DNA of 64,000 nucleotides from Clostridia bacterium. Lineage in GTDB: Bacteria > Bacillota > Clostridia > Acetivibrionales > DSM-2933. A program made the translations under genes and the position numbers. The notes under the pieces are model-generated. The model was not told the origin of the DNA. It did no database searches and saw only the letters and a program-made list of their open reading frames with translations. The stretch is from NCBI GenBank assembly GCA_026418275.1, contig JAOABQ010000070.1:62001-126000 (forward strand), given 5' to 3'. Positions 26,464-35,869 of this stretch are shown piece by piece (the stretch's first letter is position 1; each line of letters opens with the position of its first letter).

Positions 26464-27174
26464 ATGGAAAAATTCGATTATCAAATTATTCGAAGAAAGA
26501 GAAAAACGATAGGTATTGCCGTAAGTAAAGATGGAGTAAAGGTAAGCGCACCCAAAGGAGTCAGCTTACAATATATTGATGAAATTATCCAAAGGAAGGC
26601 ATCCTGGATTTCAAAAAAGCTTTTTGAAATCTCTCGAATAGAGAAAATGCCTAAACTTAAGGATTTTACAAATGGCTCTTTGCTTCCTTTATGGGGTATC
26701 AGCCATACACTTAAGGTCTTTCAAAGCAATACTGCTTCATATACCCCAATTTTTCTTCAGGAAAACTCCATAGTCATAACCCTTCCGTCAGATCTATCGG
26801 AGGAGGAAAGGACCAACAGGATAAAGCTGGAATTATGGGACTTTTATAAAAATCAGACTGCACAGTATATTAAAAAAAATATAGAGTTTTTTTCCCGAAA
26901 GCTTGGAGTCAAACCTGCAAAAGTACTCATCAAAGGTCAAAAAAAAAGATGGGGAAGCTGCAGTTCAAAAGGAAACATCAATATCAACTGGAAAATAATC
27001 ATGGCTCCACCACATATTATTGACTATCTCCTTGTACACGAACTTGCTCACTTAAAGGAAATGAATCACTCCAAAAGCTTTTGGAAGTTAGTTGAATCTG
27101 TTCTTCCGGATTTCAAGGAACGTTCAAAGTGGCTCAAGACCCATGGTGCATATTTGCTTTCCATAGAATTGTAG
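26464..27174 (+). CDS. YgjP-like zinc metallopeptidase (DUF45)
   Basis: 236 aa. N-terminal beta-rich region (DYQIIRRKRKTIGIAVSKDG, VSAPKGVSLQYIDEII) then the RWGSCSSKGNININ signature and zinc motif HELAH with a third ligand in NHSKSFW. This is the YgjP/DUF45 family (SprT/M48-like), often associated with restriction systems or standing alone. The target is unknown. The start is ATG 26464 with AAGGTG; an upstream TTG-ATG in frame lacks a site. It is monocistronic and convergent with the histidine kinase gene. Confidence 0.88.
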   Translation: MEKFDYQIIRRKRKTIGIAVSKDGVKVSAPKGVSLQYIDEIIQRKASWISKKLFEISRIEKMPKLKDFTNGSLLPLWGISHTLKVFQSNTASYTPIFLQENSIVITLPSDLSEEERTNRIKLELWDFYKNQTAQYIKKNIEFFSRKLGVKPAKVLIKGQKKRWGSCSSKGNININWKIIMAPPHIIDYLLVHELAHLKEMNHSKSFWKLVESVLPDFKERSKWLKTHGAYLLSIEL

Positions 27175-27224
27175 CAAGGTTTATCTTAACCATAAATTTG
27201 AGCTTTGTTTAAGCGTCTTTAGCC

Positions 27225-28583
27225 TTAAGTGCAGGTTGGAATTTCTATTTGAATATTAAAACCATTTTCTCCATCCGATCCAAAATGAATTTTCCCCTTC
27301 AATTCCTGGATTCTTTGTTCCATCCCTGTAAGTCCAAAACCCTTTTCTATCGCTTTACACCCAATGCCATCATCAATAATAAAGAGCTTCATTCCATCAC
27401 TAAAAAATTTCAATATAATACTTACATTTTTAGCCTTACCATGCCTTAATGAATTTGTCAAAGCCTCCAGACATGTTTTATATAAAGCATCTGAGTAATT
27501 GGGGTCTTTATAGTCAAAAATGCCTTGGATTGTAAAATCAATATTCATTCCTGCAGATTCAAAATCTGCAAACAGCTTTTTCAAAGATTGTATTAAATTT
27601 TCCGCTTCAATTTTCCCATTATCCAATCCTGAAATGGAGCGCCTAAGTTCCTTTAGGCCCTCTCTTGCCATTCCTGTTGCTTCCAGCAGCTTTTGCTCTG
27701 CTTTTTCCGGATCCTTTTTCAGATTAATTGAGCTTACCTCCAAAACAGCTAAAAGCAAAGCCATTGTATGGCCTAAAGTGTCATGGATTTGTCTGGCAAA
27801 CCGGTTTCTTTCCTTTACAACAGCCAACTCTTCTATGCTTTCTGCATATTCCTTCAGCTTTTTGTTAGCAGAGAGCAGCTCACTATTTTTTTGATGTAAT
27901 TCTTCGGTTAGCGCCTTATTGGCAAATAAGTTTTTTTGAATAATAACAATATTAAAAAGTAAAAAGAAAAATACTAAAATATCAAAAGCAACAAAATCAA
28001 ATTCAACTTTGTTGTGTTTTGGAGAATAGAAATAATTCATATTTATAAGAATAATAATAATAAAAAAGGCAATATATAGGACATATGAAACAAGTGCCTT
28101 TGTCCTCATTTGTTTGGAAAAATAGGAAAAGAATTTAAAGTATTTTATAAACGCAAGAATAAGTAAGACATATATATTATTAAGAATGCAGCCTATGACA
28201 TATTGACTTAAATTATTCAAATCAAACTGCTTGATCCCTACCATGTAGTAAGTAGCTACTACCAATATATTGGTAAAAGCAAGTATAATTGCCATCAGGC
28301 CGGTTGAAACAAAAGCTTTTTTTAAATCCAACTTATAAAAAAGCTTTATAAATAAAATCGCAGCCAAAAGAGTTACCAGTGGCCTTAACATGATCATTGC
28401 ATCGCCCATCATGAAACAAAAGTATTCCAATATTGTTCTGCCCAAACCTGAAACAATGGAAAAAAGCAAAACATACCTATATTTAAACCGGATTTCATAG
28501 AGCATACAGGCAAAAAATGACATTAAAAGCATTTCAGTTGTACAGGCCAGCAACTCGACCCCTAACCTAAGCCAACTCTCCAT
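27225..28583 (-). CDS. Orphan sensor histidine kinase, HisKA_3 type
   Basis: 452 aa. About seven N-terminal membrane helices (residues 5-215), a coiled linker (ALTEELHQKNSELLSANKKL), then a HisKA_3 dimerisation domain with phospho-acceptor His in RNRFARQIHDTLGHTMALLL, an N box EALTNSLRHGKA and G1 box IIDDGIGC, GFGLTGMEQRI. This layout matches DesK/LiaS-like kinases paired with NarL-type regulators, yet no response regulator gene is adjacent. Ribosome site GGAGG at 5 nt. It probably senses a membrane or envelope signal. Confidence 0.9.
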   Translation of the reverse strand: MESWLRLGVELLACTTEMLLMSFFACMLYEIRFKYRYVLLFSIVSGLGRTILEYFCFMMGDAMIMLRPLVTLLAAILFIKLFYKLDLKKAFVSTGLMAIILAFTNILVVATYYMVGIKQFDLNNLSQYVIGCILNNIYVLLILAFIKYFKFFSYFSKQMRTKALVSYVLYIAFFIIIILINMNYFYSPKHNKVEFDFVAFDILVFFFLLFNIVIIQKNLFANKALTEELHQKNSELLSANKKLKEYAESIEELAVVKERNRFARQIHDTLGHTMALLLAVLEVSSINLKKDPEKAEQKLLEATGMAREGLKELRRSISGLDNGKIEAENLIQSLKKLFADFESAGMNIDFTIQGIFDYKDPNYSDALYKTCLEALTNSLRHGKAKNVSIILKFFSDGMKLFIIDDGIGCKAIEKGFGLTGMEQRIQELKGKIHFGSDGENGFNIQIEIPTCT

Positions 28584-28661
28584 CCGAACCTCCGAACAAT
28601 CTAGTAAATTCTAAGTAAAACAAAAAATTAAAATTGCTGCACTTTTCGTCTTTTATTTCGT

Positions 28662-28938
28662 TCAAGCAGCTATCGATCCCCCATTTTCATCGCCATCAAG
28701 GGAATCTAACAGTTCTGCTACAGTTATGTTATTGCCGCCCTTGATATTTCTGTATAAAACCCGTACCGTATGCATAGGCCCCTTTGGAAATGACCACCAT
28801 CCAAATAAAAAGGTTAAAATAGAATAAATAGTGTTAGGAAGCGATTTTGAATGCGTCTCCCTCAAAAAAATTATTAACTGCTCCGGCAAAAGGCAAAACA
28901 GAAAAAATGACTAAAACAAACATAAAAACAGCTTCCAT
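28662..28938 (-). pseudogene. Frameshifted small membrane protein gene
   Basis: Two overlapping reading frames look like one broken gene. Fragment 1 (28834-28938) reads MEAVFMFVLVIFSVLPFAGA, then VNNFFEGDAFKIAS and stops. Fragment 2 (28662-28889) contains SKSLPNTIYSILTFLFGWWS, a GPMHTVRVLYRNIKGG segment and an acidic tail. Removing one base in the four-A run at 28845-28848 joins them as GDAFKSLPNTIYSILTFLFG, giving about 91 aa with two membrane helices. The FGWW...GP...T...KGG pattern resembles an unnamed family of short bacterial membrane proteins. It is either a true pseudogene or a sequencing indel. Confidence 0.55.
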
Positions 28939-29155
28939 GAACACATTCTCTTTTTCTTCTCTAATTCTTCTGGATCTATGATCAATTTTAGGAGGTCCTA
29001 CAATTAATTTCTAAAATTATTTAAATCAATACAATTATAACAAATTTAATCTTTTTTTTCATCTAAAACATGGCATGTATACAAGCAAAATAACCTATTC
29101 CCAAATGCATATTTTTTGAATACTATGTATTGATTAATAATTAGGGGGTAGCAAA

Positions 29156-29536
29156 ATGTATTATTATTGCCCGTATTCCTATATGATGATGACAAGAGCC
29201 ACATACAGCATCACTGTGAATACCTCAGCTAAAACCTTAAGTCTTTATAGAGACGGAAGCCTTTTTAAAACCTATCCTGTCGCAATAGGAGCACCATCTA
29301 CACCTACTCCGAAGGGTTCCTTCAGGGTAAAAAATAAGGCAGCTAATCCGGGTGGCCCATTTGGTGCACGATGGCTTGGGTTAAACGCACCGGGAGGCGG
29401 TTATGGAATTCATGGCACGAACAATCCTTCCTCCATTGGGAAAGCAGTTTCCCATGGTTGTGTCAGAATGTACAATAAGGATATCATAGAAGTATATAAT
29501 CTGGTGCCTGTTGGAACACCTGTTAAAATAGTATGA
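29156..29536 (+). CDS. Minimal L,D-transpeptidase (YkuD domain), no signal peptide
   Basis: 126 aa, essentially a bare YkuD domain. N-terminus MYYYCPYSYMMMTRATYSIT, then the beta-sandwich with VAIGAPSTPTPKGSF, GIHGTNNP and the catalytic motif SHGCVRMYN (nucleophile Cys in HGC). L,D-transpeptidases crosslink peptidoglycan 3-3. The absence of a leader and LysM suggests action inside the mother cell or forespore, as for Bacillus YkuD-type coat-associated enzymes, rather than classic secretion; this is inference. The ribosome site is GGGGGT. A 22-bp perfect terminator stem follows. Confidence 0.88.
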   Translation: MYYYCPYSYMMMTRATYSITVNTSAKTLSLYRDGSLFKTYPVAIGAPSTPTPKGSFRVKNKAANPGGPFGARWLGLNAPGGGYGIHGTNNPSSIGKAVSHGCVRMYNKDIIEVYNLVPVGTPVKIV

Positions 29537-29560
29537 TTTCCATCATACATTTTCCGAAAA

Positions 29561-29608
29561 AAAAATAAAACCTTCAACAAACTCCTGTTTGTTGAAGGTT
29601 TTATTTTT
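29561..29608. terminator. Strong bidirectional terminator
   Basis: 22-bp perfect stem (AAAAATAAAACCTTCAACAA...), loop TCCT, flanked by A- and T-runs. It ends the L,D-transpeptidase gene and the convergent zinc-ribbon protein gene. Confidence 0.95.
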
Positions 29609-29647
29609 ATGAATATGTGTTATAATCCTTTGTTCCAAATATGTAAG

Positions 29648-30667
29648 TTAAAAACTAAAATCGTTCATTGAAGGCATAAAAAGCTGCTTTGTAAACAGCC
29701 ATAAAATAATAGAATAGACTGCATAAGCTATGGTAATAAGATAAACTGCCTTATTTTCATCTACATCCAAAGCATTTTTTATTCCTGAGTAGTTCAATAA
29801 AATGGAAGCAATCATTCCAAAGTAAACTAGTCCATAGGCAAACCCCGGTAAAATAACGATTACAGGAATTGCTATCAAGGTTGCTGCCGAGATAGGAATA
29901 CTGGCCGTACCGATCACTGCAATAACAGATTTAAAAGAACCTGTATTTCCAAAAGCAAATTTAGCGGTAGCAAAAACAGCACCTGACAGTACAAAAAACT
30001 GTATTCCAACTAACAATACCGCTTTAATAAAAGTAGCAAAATAGTTGATTTTAAACCCAAATGCGCTAAAAGAGGAAAAACCTAAAAGGCTAAATAAACT
30101 CTTAGCTGCTATCATTGCAAATATTCCGGCTATAACCGCCTGTATAAGGACGAAAAACAATCCGGTCTTAAAATCTTCATTTTTGCCAACTTCCTTTAAA
30201 ACACCAACAGGCTTTTTAAATAATTGGAGCCCTATTTGCAGCATATTTTTAGAGTAGTTCGCAAACTGTCCTGCTGCCTGACTGGCATTAAATTGATTTG
30301 TTCGGGCATGCCCGGGATTATACGGATGTGACGGCTGACCCGGGTATTGATTTCCCTGACCTGGATATTGATTTATTTGACCCGGGTTTTGTCCCCCCTG
30401 TGCCGGAAATGGATTTCCTTGAGCCGGATACTGGTTTTGCTGGCCAGGATATGGGTTGCTCTGCCCCCCCGGATAGGGATTATTTTGTCCTGGAAACTGA
30501 TTATTTTGACCGGGATACGGATTCCCCTGCCCCTGGAATTGGTTAGGCTGCTGTCCATAACCTACGTTTTCTGCCGGGTTACCTGCCGGAACTGAATTAT
30601 TCTCTCTACAACTGCAGATTTGGCCATCTACTAGCTGTTTTCCACAATAAGTACAAAAATTTCCCAC
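29648..30667 (-). CDS. Zinc-ribbon and Yip1-like membrane protein with a PGQ-repeat linker
   Basis: 339 aa starting at GTG with AAGGGGGT. Residues 4-20 form a zinc ribbon (FCTYCGKQLVDGQICSC). Residues 35-120 are an imperfect repeat rich in Asn-Gln-Pro-Tyr-Gly (units like NPYPGQ, NQFPGQ). Residues 165-335 hold about five membrane helices in the Yip1 style. The repeat linker probably forms a flexible cytoplasmic spacer. Function unknown; related clostridial proteins are thought to sit in the membrane and may sense metals or recruit partners. It is monocistronic. Confidence 0.75.
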   Translation of the reverse strand: MGNFCTYCGKQLVDGQICSCRENNSVPAGNPAENVGYGQQPNQFQGQGNPYPGQNNQFPGQNNPYPGGQSNPYPGQQNQYPAQGNPFPAQGGQNPGQINQYPGQGNQYPGQPSHPYNPGHARTNQFNASQAAGQFANYSKNMLQIGLQLFKKPVGVLKEVGKNEDFKTGLFFVLIQAVIAGIFAMIAAKSLFSLLGFSSFSAFGFKINYFATFIKAVLLVGIQFFVLSGAVFATAKFAFGNTGSFKSVIAVIGTASIPISAATLIAIPVIVILPGFAYGLVYFGMIASILLNYSGIKNALDVDENKAVYLITIAYAVYSIILWLFTKQLFMPSMNDFSF

Positions 30668-31055
30668 TTTTATACCCCCTTAACGAATTTTACCTCTAAC
30701 AAAAATACTAGCATTTTTTATCACATTATGCAATACAACTTTCCAATTCGAGTTTTATAAGTAATGAACTGTAAAAAACTTTTTGCTTTCTAAAAGCTTA
30801 AGTGAACCCGGAATTTCAACTCTCGTCTATTACTTTAGCTGCGCTAGCTTATATTAAATCCTCTATATCATAAGCTGAACTCCTATTAAAGTATACGTGA
30901 TTTAATTCCTATTATGCCGTAAAAATGGAAGCCCACTTTTAATCTGTCTATAATCTATCCTTTCCTAGTATCTTGAAATAACGAATGCAAATAAGTATAA
31001 TATTTTTATACAAATGCCATTAATTTACTAAAACGATAAGGAGAAGGGTGTTCAT
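30668..31055. other. Divergent intergenic region with a likely minus-strand promoter
   Basis: 388 bp, no genes. On the minus strand TTGCAT, a 17-bp spacer and TAGTAT (about 30710-30738) make a plausible promoter for the zinc-ribbon gene. Nothing else is recognisable. Confidence 0.45.
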
Positions 31056-31733
31056 ATGAAACAGCATATATCTTTAGACGACCTTAGAGAGTTATCCGAC
31101 AGCCAAAAGCAAAGACTGTTGGATTTGTGGTTGCCAGCCAAATACGATGTTGCTTTGGCAAATATTTGCATCGATGTATCCAACGATGAATATGATGAAG
31201 TTGTTTTTATACTGGGAAAGGTTGTAGTGAATAAATACGGGGATATGACGCTGTATGATTTTGGAGCTATGTCTGATCAAAATGAAGACTTGGATGAAAC
31301 AGAGGAAAAAACACTAAAAAACAATGCAACTTTAGACAGTTCCAGGCTAGGAACCTTTATCAACCCGGAAAGCACTGTTTTTCCCGGTGCGACCTCATTA
31401 AACACAGCTAAAGCTACTGCCGGAGAAGTAGACAACGAGTGTGGTCCAAGTGATGAACAATATGACGAAGCATTTGACGATTATGACTTTAGCTATGAGC
31501 GTCCAACCTCCTTTCCTAAGGAAAGCTGCATGCCGCTTCTCAGTATTGGCCAAATGATCGATATTTTACATAGAACAGACTGGGAAAGTTTTTATTTAAC
31601 GGTTGGAACCTTGGAAAAAGGCTGTGAAGTGGGAAACCGTGGTGCAAATGTATATGGCTTTGATGATCCCCGGGAAAGTGAAGAACTTTGTGATATCCTG
31701 TGGGCTGCTGTAAAAGAAGTGCTATCCAAATAG
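31056..31733 (+). CDS. Acidic hypothetical protein, 225 aa
   Basis: I do not recognise this family. Strong ribosome site (AAGGAGAAGG) and terminator. N-terminal helix-rich segment (ISLDDLRELSDSQKQRLLDL, W..PAKYDVALAN), a middle low-complexity acidic part (DQNEDLDETEEKTLKNN, DEQYDEAFDDYDF), and a folded C-terminal part (PLLSIGQMIDILHRTDWESF, VYGFDDPRESEELCDILWAA). No signal peptide or membrane helix, so cytoplasmic. The paired N- and C-terminal segments with an acidic centre resemble a scaffold or regulator, but no function is proposed. Confidence 0.7.
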   Translation: MKQHISLDDLRELSDSQKQRLLDLWLPAKYDVALANICIDVSNDEYDEVVFILGKVVVNKYGDMTLYDFGAMSDQNEDLDETEEKTLKNNATLDSSRLGTFINPESTVFPGATSLNTAKATAGEVDNECGPSDEQYDEAFDDYDFSYERPTSFPKESCMPLLSIGQMIDILHRTDWESFYLTVGTLEKGCEVGNRGANVYGFDDPRESEELCDILWAAVKEVLSK

Positions 31734-31758
31734 TTTATAAACAGAGAGCATTTTAATT

Positions 31759-31791
31759 TTCAAGGCAGGGATGAATGATTCCTGCCTTGAA
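31759..31791. terminator. Terminator between the acidic protein gene and ppk
   Basis: TTCAAGGCAGG and CCTGCCTTGAA around an 11-nt loop, 26 bp after the plus-strand stop. A second GC-rich hairpin near 31816-31840 (AAAGGGC...GGCCTTTTT on the minus strand) probably ends ppk. Confidence 0.8.
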
Positions 31792-31840
31792 GTTTATGTA
31801 TTAATATTTTACTGCCAAAAAGGCCGGTGCGCCTCGCCCT

Positions 31841-33970
31841 TTAATAGGACATGATGGGCTTAAACTCTTCATTGTTATAATCCTTATTTAACTCTTCAGC
31901 CACTTTCACTGCATGCTTATAAAAATATTCCTGACTGTCAACGATTTCCTTACCGCGCTTATCAACCCTAGAATATGTACCATCATTTTTTAAAAGCCGA
32001 GCTTTTACCGTATCCTTCAAACAAACATCCAAGATTCCTTTAACCTTTTCACGGATTTCCTTATCCTCCAAGGGGAACAGAAGCTCCACCCTTCTATCCA
32101 GGTTTCTTCCCATCCAATCCGCACTTGAAAGATAGATTAACGCATCCCCATCATTATAAAAGTAATAAATTCGACTGTGTTCCAATAACCTTCCTACAAT
32201 ACTTTTAACACAGATATTTTCACTTAGCCCTTTAATTCCCGGTTTCAAACAGCAAATCCCTCTAACAATCAGATCAATCTCAACACCTGCTTTGGATGCA
32301 TCATATAGAGCACCGATAATTTGTTCATCCACCAGTGAATTGAACTTGGCAATAATCCTGGCTTTCTTACCGTTTCTGGCATGCTCCGTTTCCTGCTCAA
32401 TCAACTGCATAAACCTATTTCGCATGCTGATGGGGGCAATAAAGGTTTTATACATCCTTGTCAAATTTGAATAACCGGACAACATGTTAAAAAGTGCGGA
32501 AGCATCCGCCCCAAAATACGGATTACTTGTAAAAAGGCCTAAATCGGTATAAAATCTTGCTGTAACATCATTATAATTTCCAGTTCCCATATGTACATAT
32601 CTTTTTATTTCATCATCCTCACGGCGTACGATGAGAAGAACTTTACAGTGTGTTTTCAGTCCCACAAGACCGTAAATAACATGACAGCCCGCCATTTCCA
32701 ACCGTTTTGCCCAAATGATATTATTCTGTTCGTCAAATCTGGCCTTAAGCTCGACCAATACCGTAACCTGCTTACCATTTTCAGCTGCCCTTTCGAGGGC
32801 CTCTACAATGGGCGAATTCCCGCTTACTCTATAAAGTGTCTGTTTGATCGCAAGAACATGGGGATCTACTGCTGCCTGTTTTACCAACTCTACAACCGGA
32901 TCAAAACTCTCAAAGGGATGATGAACCAGGATATCTCCTTGCGATATTGCTTCAAAAACATCTTCCTCCCCCATAAATCCCGGAGATGGCTGGGGATAAA
33001 AATGCGGATATCTCAAGTTGTCAAATCCCGCCAGGGCACTTAATTTCATTAAAAATGTCAAATCCAAGGGGCCGCTGATTTCAAAAATTCCTCGCTTAGG
33101 CACTTCAAGCTCTTCTTCTAAGATTTTAATCAACCGCTTATCCATACTGCTCTCAATTTCGAGACGAATTACCACACCCCATTTTCTCTTTTTTAGAAAC
33201 TGCTCAATCGCCTCAAGAAGATCCTCGGCTCCTTCTTCATCAATTCCTTGATCCGCGTTTCTGGTAATTCTATAACAGCCTGCCGCCAATATGTCATGCC
33301 CGCTAAAGAGAGTATCCAGATACATTTCCATGATTTCTTCAAGGAATATAAAGCATCTCTTTTCATCCTCTGCCGGTATCTCGATAAGCCTGTTAAGAAC
33401 CGAAGGTACTTGTATGGTTGCAAAAATCGGATCTTTTTCTTCCTTATCCTCTAAAAGCAATGCAATATTTAAACTCTTATTGAGGAGCAGGGGAAAGGGC
33501 CTGCTTTTATCTACAACCATAGGGGTTAATACAGGATAAACCGTCTTTTTGTAGTAAGCCTCCACAAATTCCTTTTGACGTTCGGTAAGATCTTTTCCTT
33601 TCAGGATGAAAACCTTTTCCTTTTTTAAGGCAGGCATTAAAGAGCGGTTAAAACAATTGTACTGATCGTAAATCATGGTATGTGCTCGTAAAGAAATAGC
33701 ATCCAACTGCTCCTTCGGCGTAAGTCCGGAAGGATCCGGCTTATCAAAACCTGCCATAACCTGATCATATAGGGAAGCAACCCTTACCATAAAAAACTCG
33801 TCCAGATTGGAACTTACAATAGAGGCAAACTTGAGACGCTCAAACAGAGGATTATTATTGTCATAGGCTTCTTCCAACACCCGTTCGTTAAACTCAAGCC
33901 AGCTTAACTCCCGGTTAATAAATTTTTTACTCACTTTACCGGTACTATTTTTACTTTTCATCATAATCAT
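31841..33970 (-). CDS. ppk1: Polyphosphate kinase
   Basis: Reversibly polymerises the ATP gamma-phosphate into polyphosphate. 709 aa, standard for PPK1. N-terminal ELSWLEFNERVLEEA, a middle domain with HPFESFDPV and KQTLYRVSG, the catalytic His region GLKTHCKVLLIVRRE and VHMGTGNYNDVTARFYTDLG, and a second PLD-like half with YLSSADWMGRNLDRRVELLFP. Its ATG overlaps the upstream ppx stop as ATGA, so the pair is coupled; internal ATGs two and three codons later are equally well placed for ribosomes. Polyphosphate supports stress survival and sporulation in many bacteria. Confidence 0.95.
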   Translation of the reverse strand: MIMMKSKNSTGKVSKKFINRELSWLEFNERVLEEAYDNNNPLFERLKFASIVSSNLDEFFMVRVASLYDQVMAGFDKPDPSGLTPKEQLDAISLRAHTMIYDQYNCFNRSLMPALKKEKVFILKGKDLTERQKEFVEAYYKKTVYPVLTPMVVDKSRPFPLLLNKSLNIALLLEDKEEKDPIFATIQVPSVLNRLIEIPAEDEKRCFIFLEEIMEMYLDTLFSGHDILAAGCYRITRNADQGIDEEGAEDLLEAIEQFLKKRKWGVVIRLEIESSMDKRLIKILEEELEVPKRGIFEISGPLDLTFLMKLSALAGFDNLRYPHFYPQPSPGFMGEEDVFEAISQGDILVHHPFESFDPVVELVKQAAVDPHVLAIKQTLYRVSGNSPIVEALERAAENGKQVTVLVELKARFDEQNNIIWAKRLEMAGCHVIYGLVGLKTHCKVLLIVRREDDEIKRYVHMGTGNYNDVTARFYTDLGLFTSNPYFGADASALFNMLSGYSNLTRMYKTFIAPISMRNRFMQLIEQETEHARNGKKARIIAKFNSLVDEQIIGALYDASKAGVEIDLIVRGICCLKPGIKGLSENICVKSIVGRLLEHSRIYYFYNDGDALIYLSSADWMGRNLDRRVELLFPLEDKEIREKVKGILDVCLKDTVKARLLKNDGTYSRVDKRGKEIVDSQEYFYKHAVKVAEELNKDYNNEEFKPIMSY

Positions 33971-35514
33971 CCCTTACGTTTAATTAAAGGTTTATTTCCC
34001 ATTACTTCTTCAAAAAACATCGCGCTATTTACAAAGTTTTGCTGTTCTAAAAGAATATCTGACGTAGACTTAACTTTAAAAATCAGTTCCCTTCCGGAAG
34101 CGGTAATTTCTATTTTTTCTATCTTTTGTTTATGAGAAATATCCAAAGCCTCTGCTAACTGCAAAATTGCAGCAAGCTTTGATACAATAACCCGGTCACA
34201 ATCATTCAAAACAGCATAGTTCTCATGAGAAAGTTCAGGTGTCTCTTCACTATGGTATCTTGCAATATTGGCAATCAGGTTTAGTTCTCTGCTGGAAACT
34301 CCCATGATATCCTGGTTCCGGATAATGTTATAGGAATGAATATCATGCCGGTTTAAATTTATATGTTTTCCTACATCATGTAGAATACAGGCTACTTGGA
34401 GGAAGAACCTTTCACGGTCTCCCATTCTGTGATTTTTTTCCGTTTGATCAAAAATAGCAAGTGCGATTCTTTCAATATATTGGCAATGCACTTCCTCTAC
34501 CATATATTTTTTGCCTATATACCATACCGAACTAATAATGTCATTTAAAGATTCTCTTTTTCCAGGTGTATCAAAGAATTCGTCAGCCATATCCACCAGG
34601 ATACCGTGGCGGAGGGATAAAAGCGGTGCATAAATTTCGTCCGCACCCGTCATTTGTAAGAAACGGTAAAAAATCATAATCGAAGGCAAAAGGACCTCCG
34701 CTTGATTTCTCTGTAATCCGTAATCGCAAACAATTTGGTCTGTTGTCATTTTGTTAACTTTTGAGTACAGTTTTGCCAGGATGGATTTTTTTATAAACTT
34801 GTCCTCCGAATCAAGACCTATACTCTCACAAAGTCTTCGAATGGTTTTGAGTTCGCCGCCTAAACCGATAAAATACTTGATGTTCATTTGCTCTATACGG
34901 GGCCTTAAAAAGCCGATTCTACTTTCCACAAACTCTTCCATAACGCTTGGAAAATCCAATGTCAGCTTTTCCAGGTCGGCTAATAACTCCCTTAATCTCA
35001 AGGAGCCTACCTTTAAATACTCGGTAAACTTCAAATTTCCTTTACTATATGCCGAAACTTCCACACCGCCTGACCCGATATCTAAAATCAAAGTCCCCTT
35101 ATCGCGTATTTTTTGTGCATCCGGCAGATTTTCCCTTAAGGCTTTGTACATAAAAAAACGTTCTTGGGCATTATTGATTACTTCAACGACAAAACCTGAT
35201 TTAAGCCGTATTTGTTCCAAAATATAATCTCTGTTTTGAGCTTCCCGGATACCGCTGGTGGACACTGCCCGATAATGCTTCACCCTGTAATCCTGCATTA
35301 ACTTGAAGAATCCCTTAAGTATCTCACACGTATGATGAATGGTTTCAACCTGTACCTTTCCATAGGCAAAGGTATCCCTTCCGATATTGGTTGGTTTCCA
35401 TAAGTCCTCTAAAGGTATGACCCCTCCCTCGGCGGTAATTTGGGCGACCATAAACCGAATGGAATGTGAACCAACATCCATCACGGCAACTGTTCTATTT
35501 TTGCCCTTGTGCAT
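33967..35514 (-). CDS. ppx: Ppx/GppA phosphatase with C-terminal HD domain (exopolyphosphatase)
   Basis: 515 aa. N-terminal actin-like Ppx/GppA fold: AVMDVGSHSIRFMVAQ, AVSTSGIREAQN, LILDIGSGGVEVS. The C-terminal HD domain (CILHDVGKHINLNRHDIHSY) is typical of the two-domain exopolyphosphatase/pppGpp phosphatases. It degrades polyphosphate from the end, or converts pppGpp to ppGpp. Being directly linked to ppk favours the polyphosphate role. Ribosome site GGGGTAGG. It is the first gene of a two-gene operon. Confidence 0.93.
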   Translation of the reverse strand: MHKGKNRTVAVMDVGSHSIRFMVAQITAEGGVIPLEDLWKPTNIGRDTFAYGKVQVETIHHTCEILKGFFKLMQDYRVKHYRAVSTSGIREAQNRDYILEQIRLKSGFVVEVINNAQERFFMYKALRENLPDAQKIRDKGTLILDIGSGGVEVSAYSKGNLKFTEYLKVGSLRLRELLADLEKLTLDFPSVMEEFVESRIGFLRPRIEQMNIKYFIGLGGELKTIRRLCESIGLDSEDKFIKKSILAKLYSKVNKMTTDQIVCDYGLQRNQAEVLLPSIMIFYRFLQMTGADEIYAPLLSLRHGILVDMADEFFDTPGKRESLNDIISSVWYIGKKYMVEEVHCQYIERIALAIFDQTEKNHRMGDRERFFLQVACILHDVGKHINLNRHDIHSYNIIRNQDIMGVSSRELNLIANIARYHSEETPELSHENYAVLNDCDRVIVSKLAAILQLAEALDISHKQKIEKIEITASGRELIFKVKSTSDILLEQQNFVNSAMFFEEVMGNKPLIKRKG

Positions 35515-35681
35515 AAACCTACCCCTTTTACAGCCAGATTTGGCCTAAATTTATGATATGAATTATTTTAAAAGAAATCTAAAAAAGATTTGAATTTAAT
35601 ATAAACCTGATACTTATTATACAATAAAATGAGGATAAAGTTATATTATTTTTTTTGCACACCATAACTTTCCATAAATAA

Positions 35682-35727
35682 TCTCTAAGGAATAAAAACA
35701 TGGATCCATGTTTTTATTCCTTAGAGA
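35682..35727. repeat. 46-bp perfect palindrome upstream of ppx-ppk
   Basis: TCTCTAAGGAATAAAAACA-TGGATCCA and the exact complement, with no loop at all. In DNA it is a perfect dyad centred on GGATCC; as RNA it would fold into a long hairpin. It lies 168 bp upstream of ppx and 143 bp beyond the L,D-transpeptidase stop. It may be a terminator of the latter, an operator, or a cruciform. Confidence 0.75.
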
Positions 35728-35869
35728 CAGATTAGTAAATTAATGTATATAGATTATGATTACATCGTATGAAACAAATAATTCCATGATACCGCCGATA
35801 GACCATTACTCAGATTTATTGCAACTTTTCTATTTGCACTTACCATCTACTAAATTTATTATTTTTAAT

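Noticed and set aside
30340..30560. Tandem repeat as a CRISPR array or minisatellite
   Set aside because: The repeats are imperfect, short and in frame, encoding the PGQ-rich linker of the zinc-ribbon/Yip1 protein; there are no spacers.
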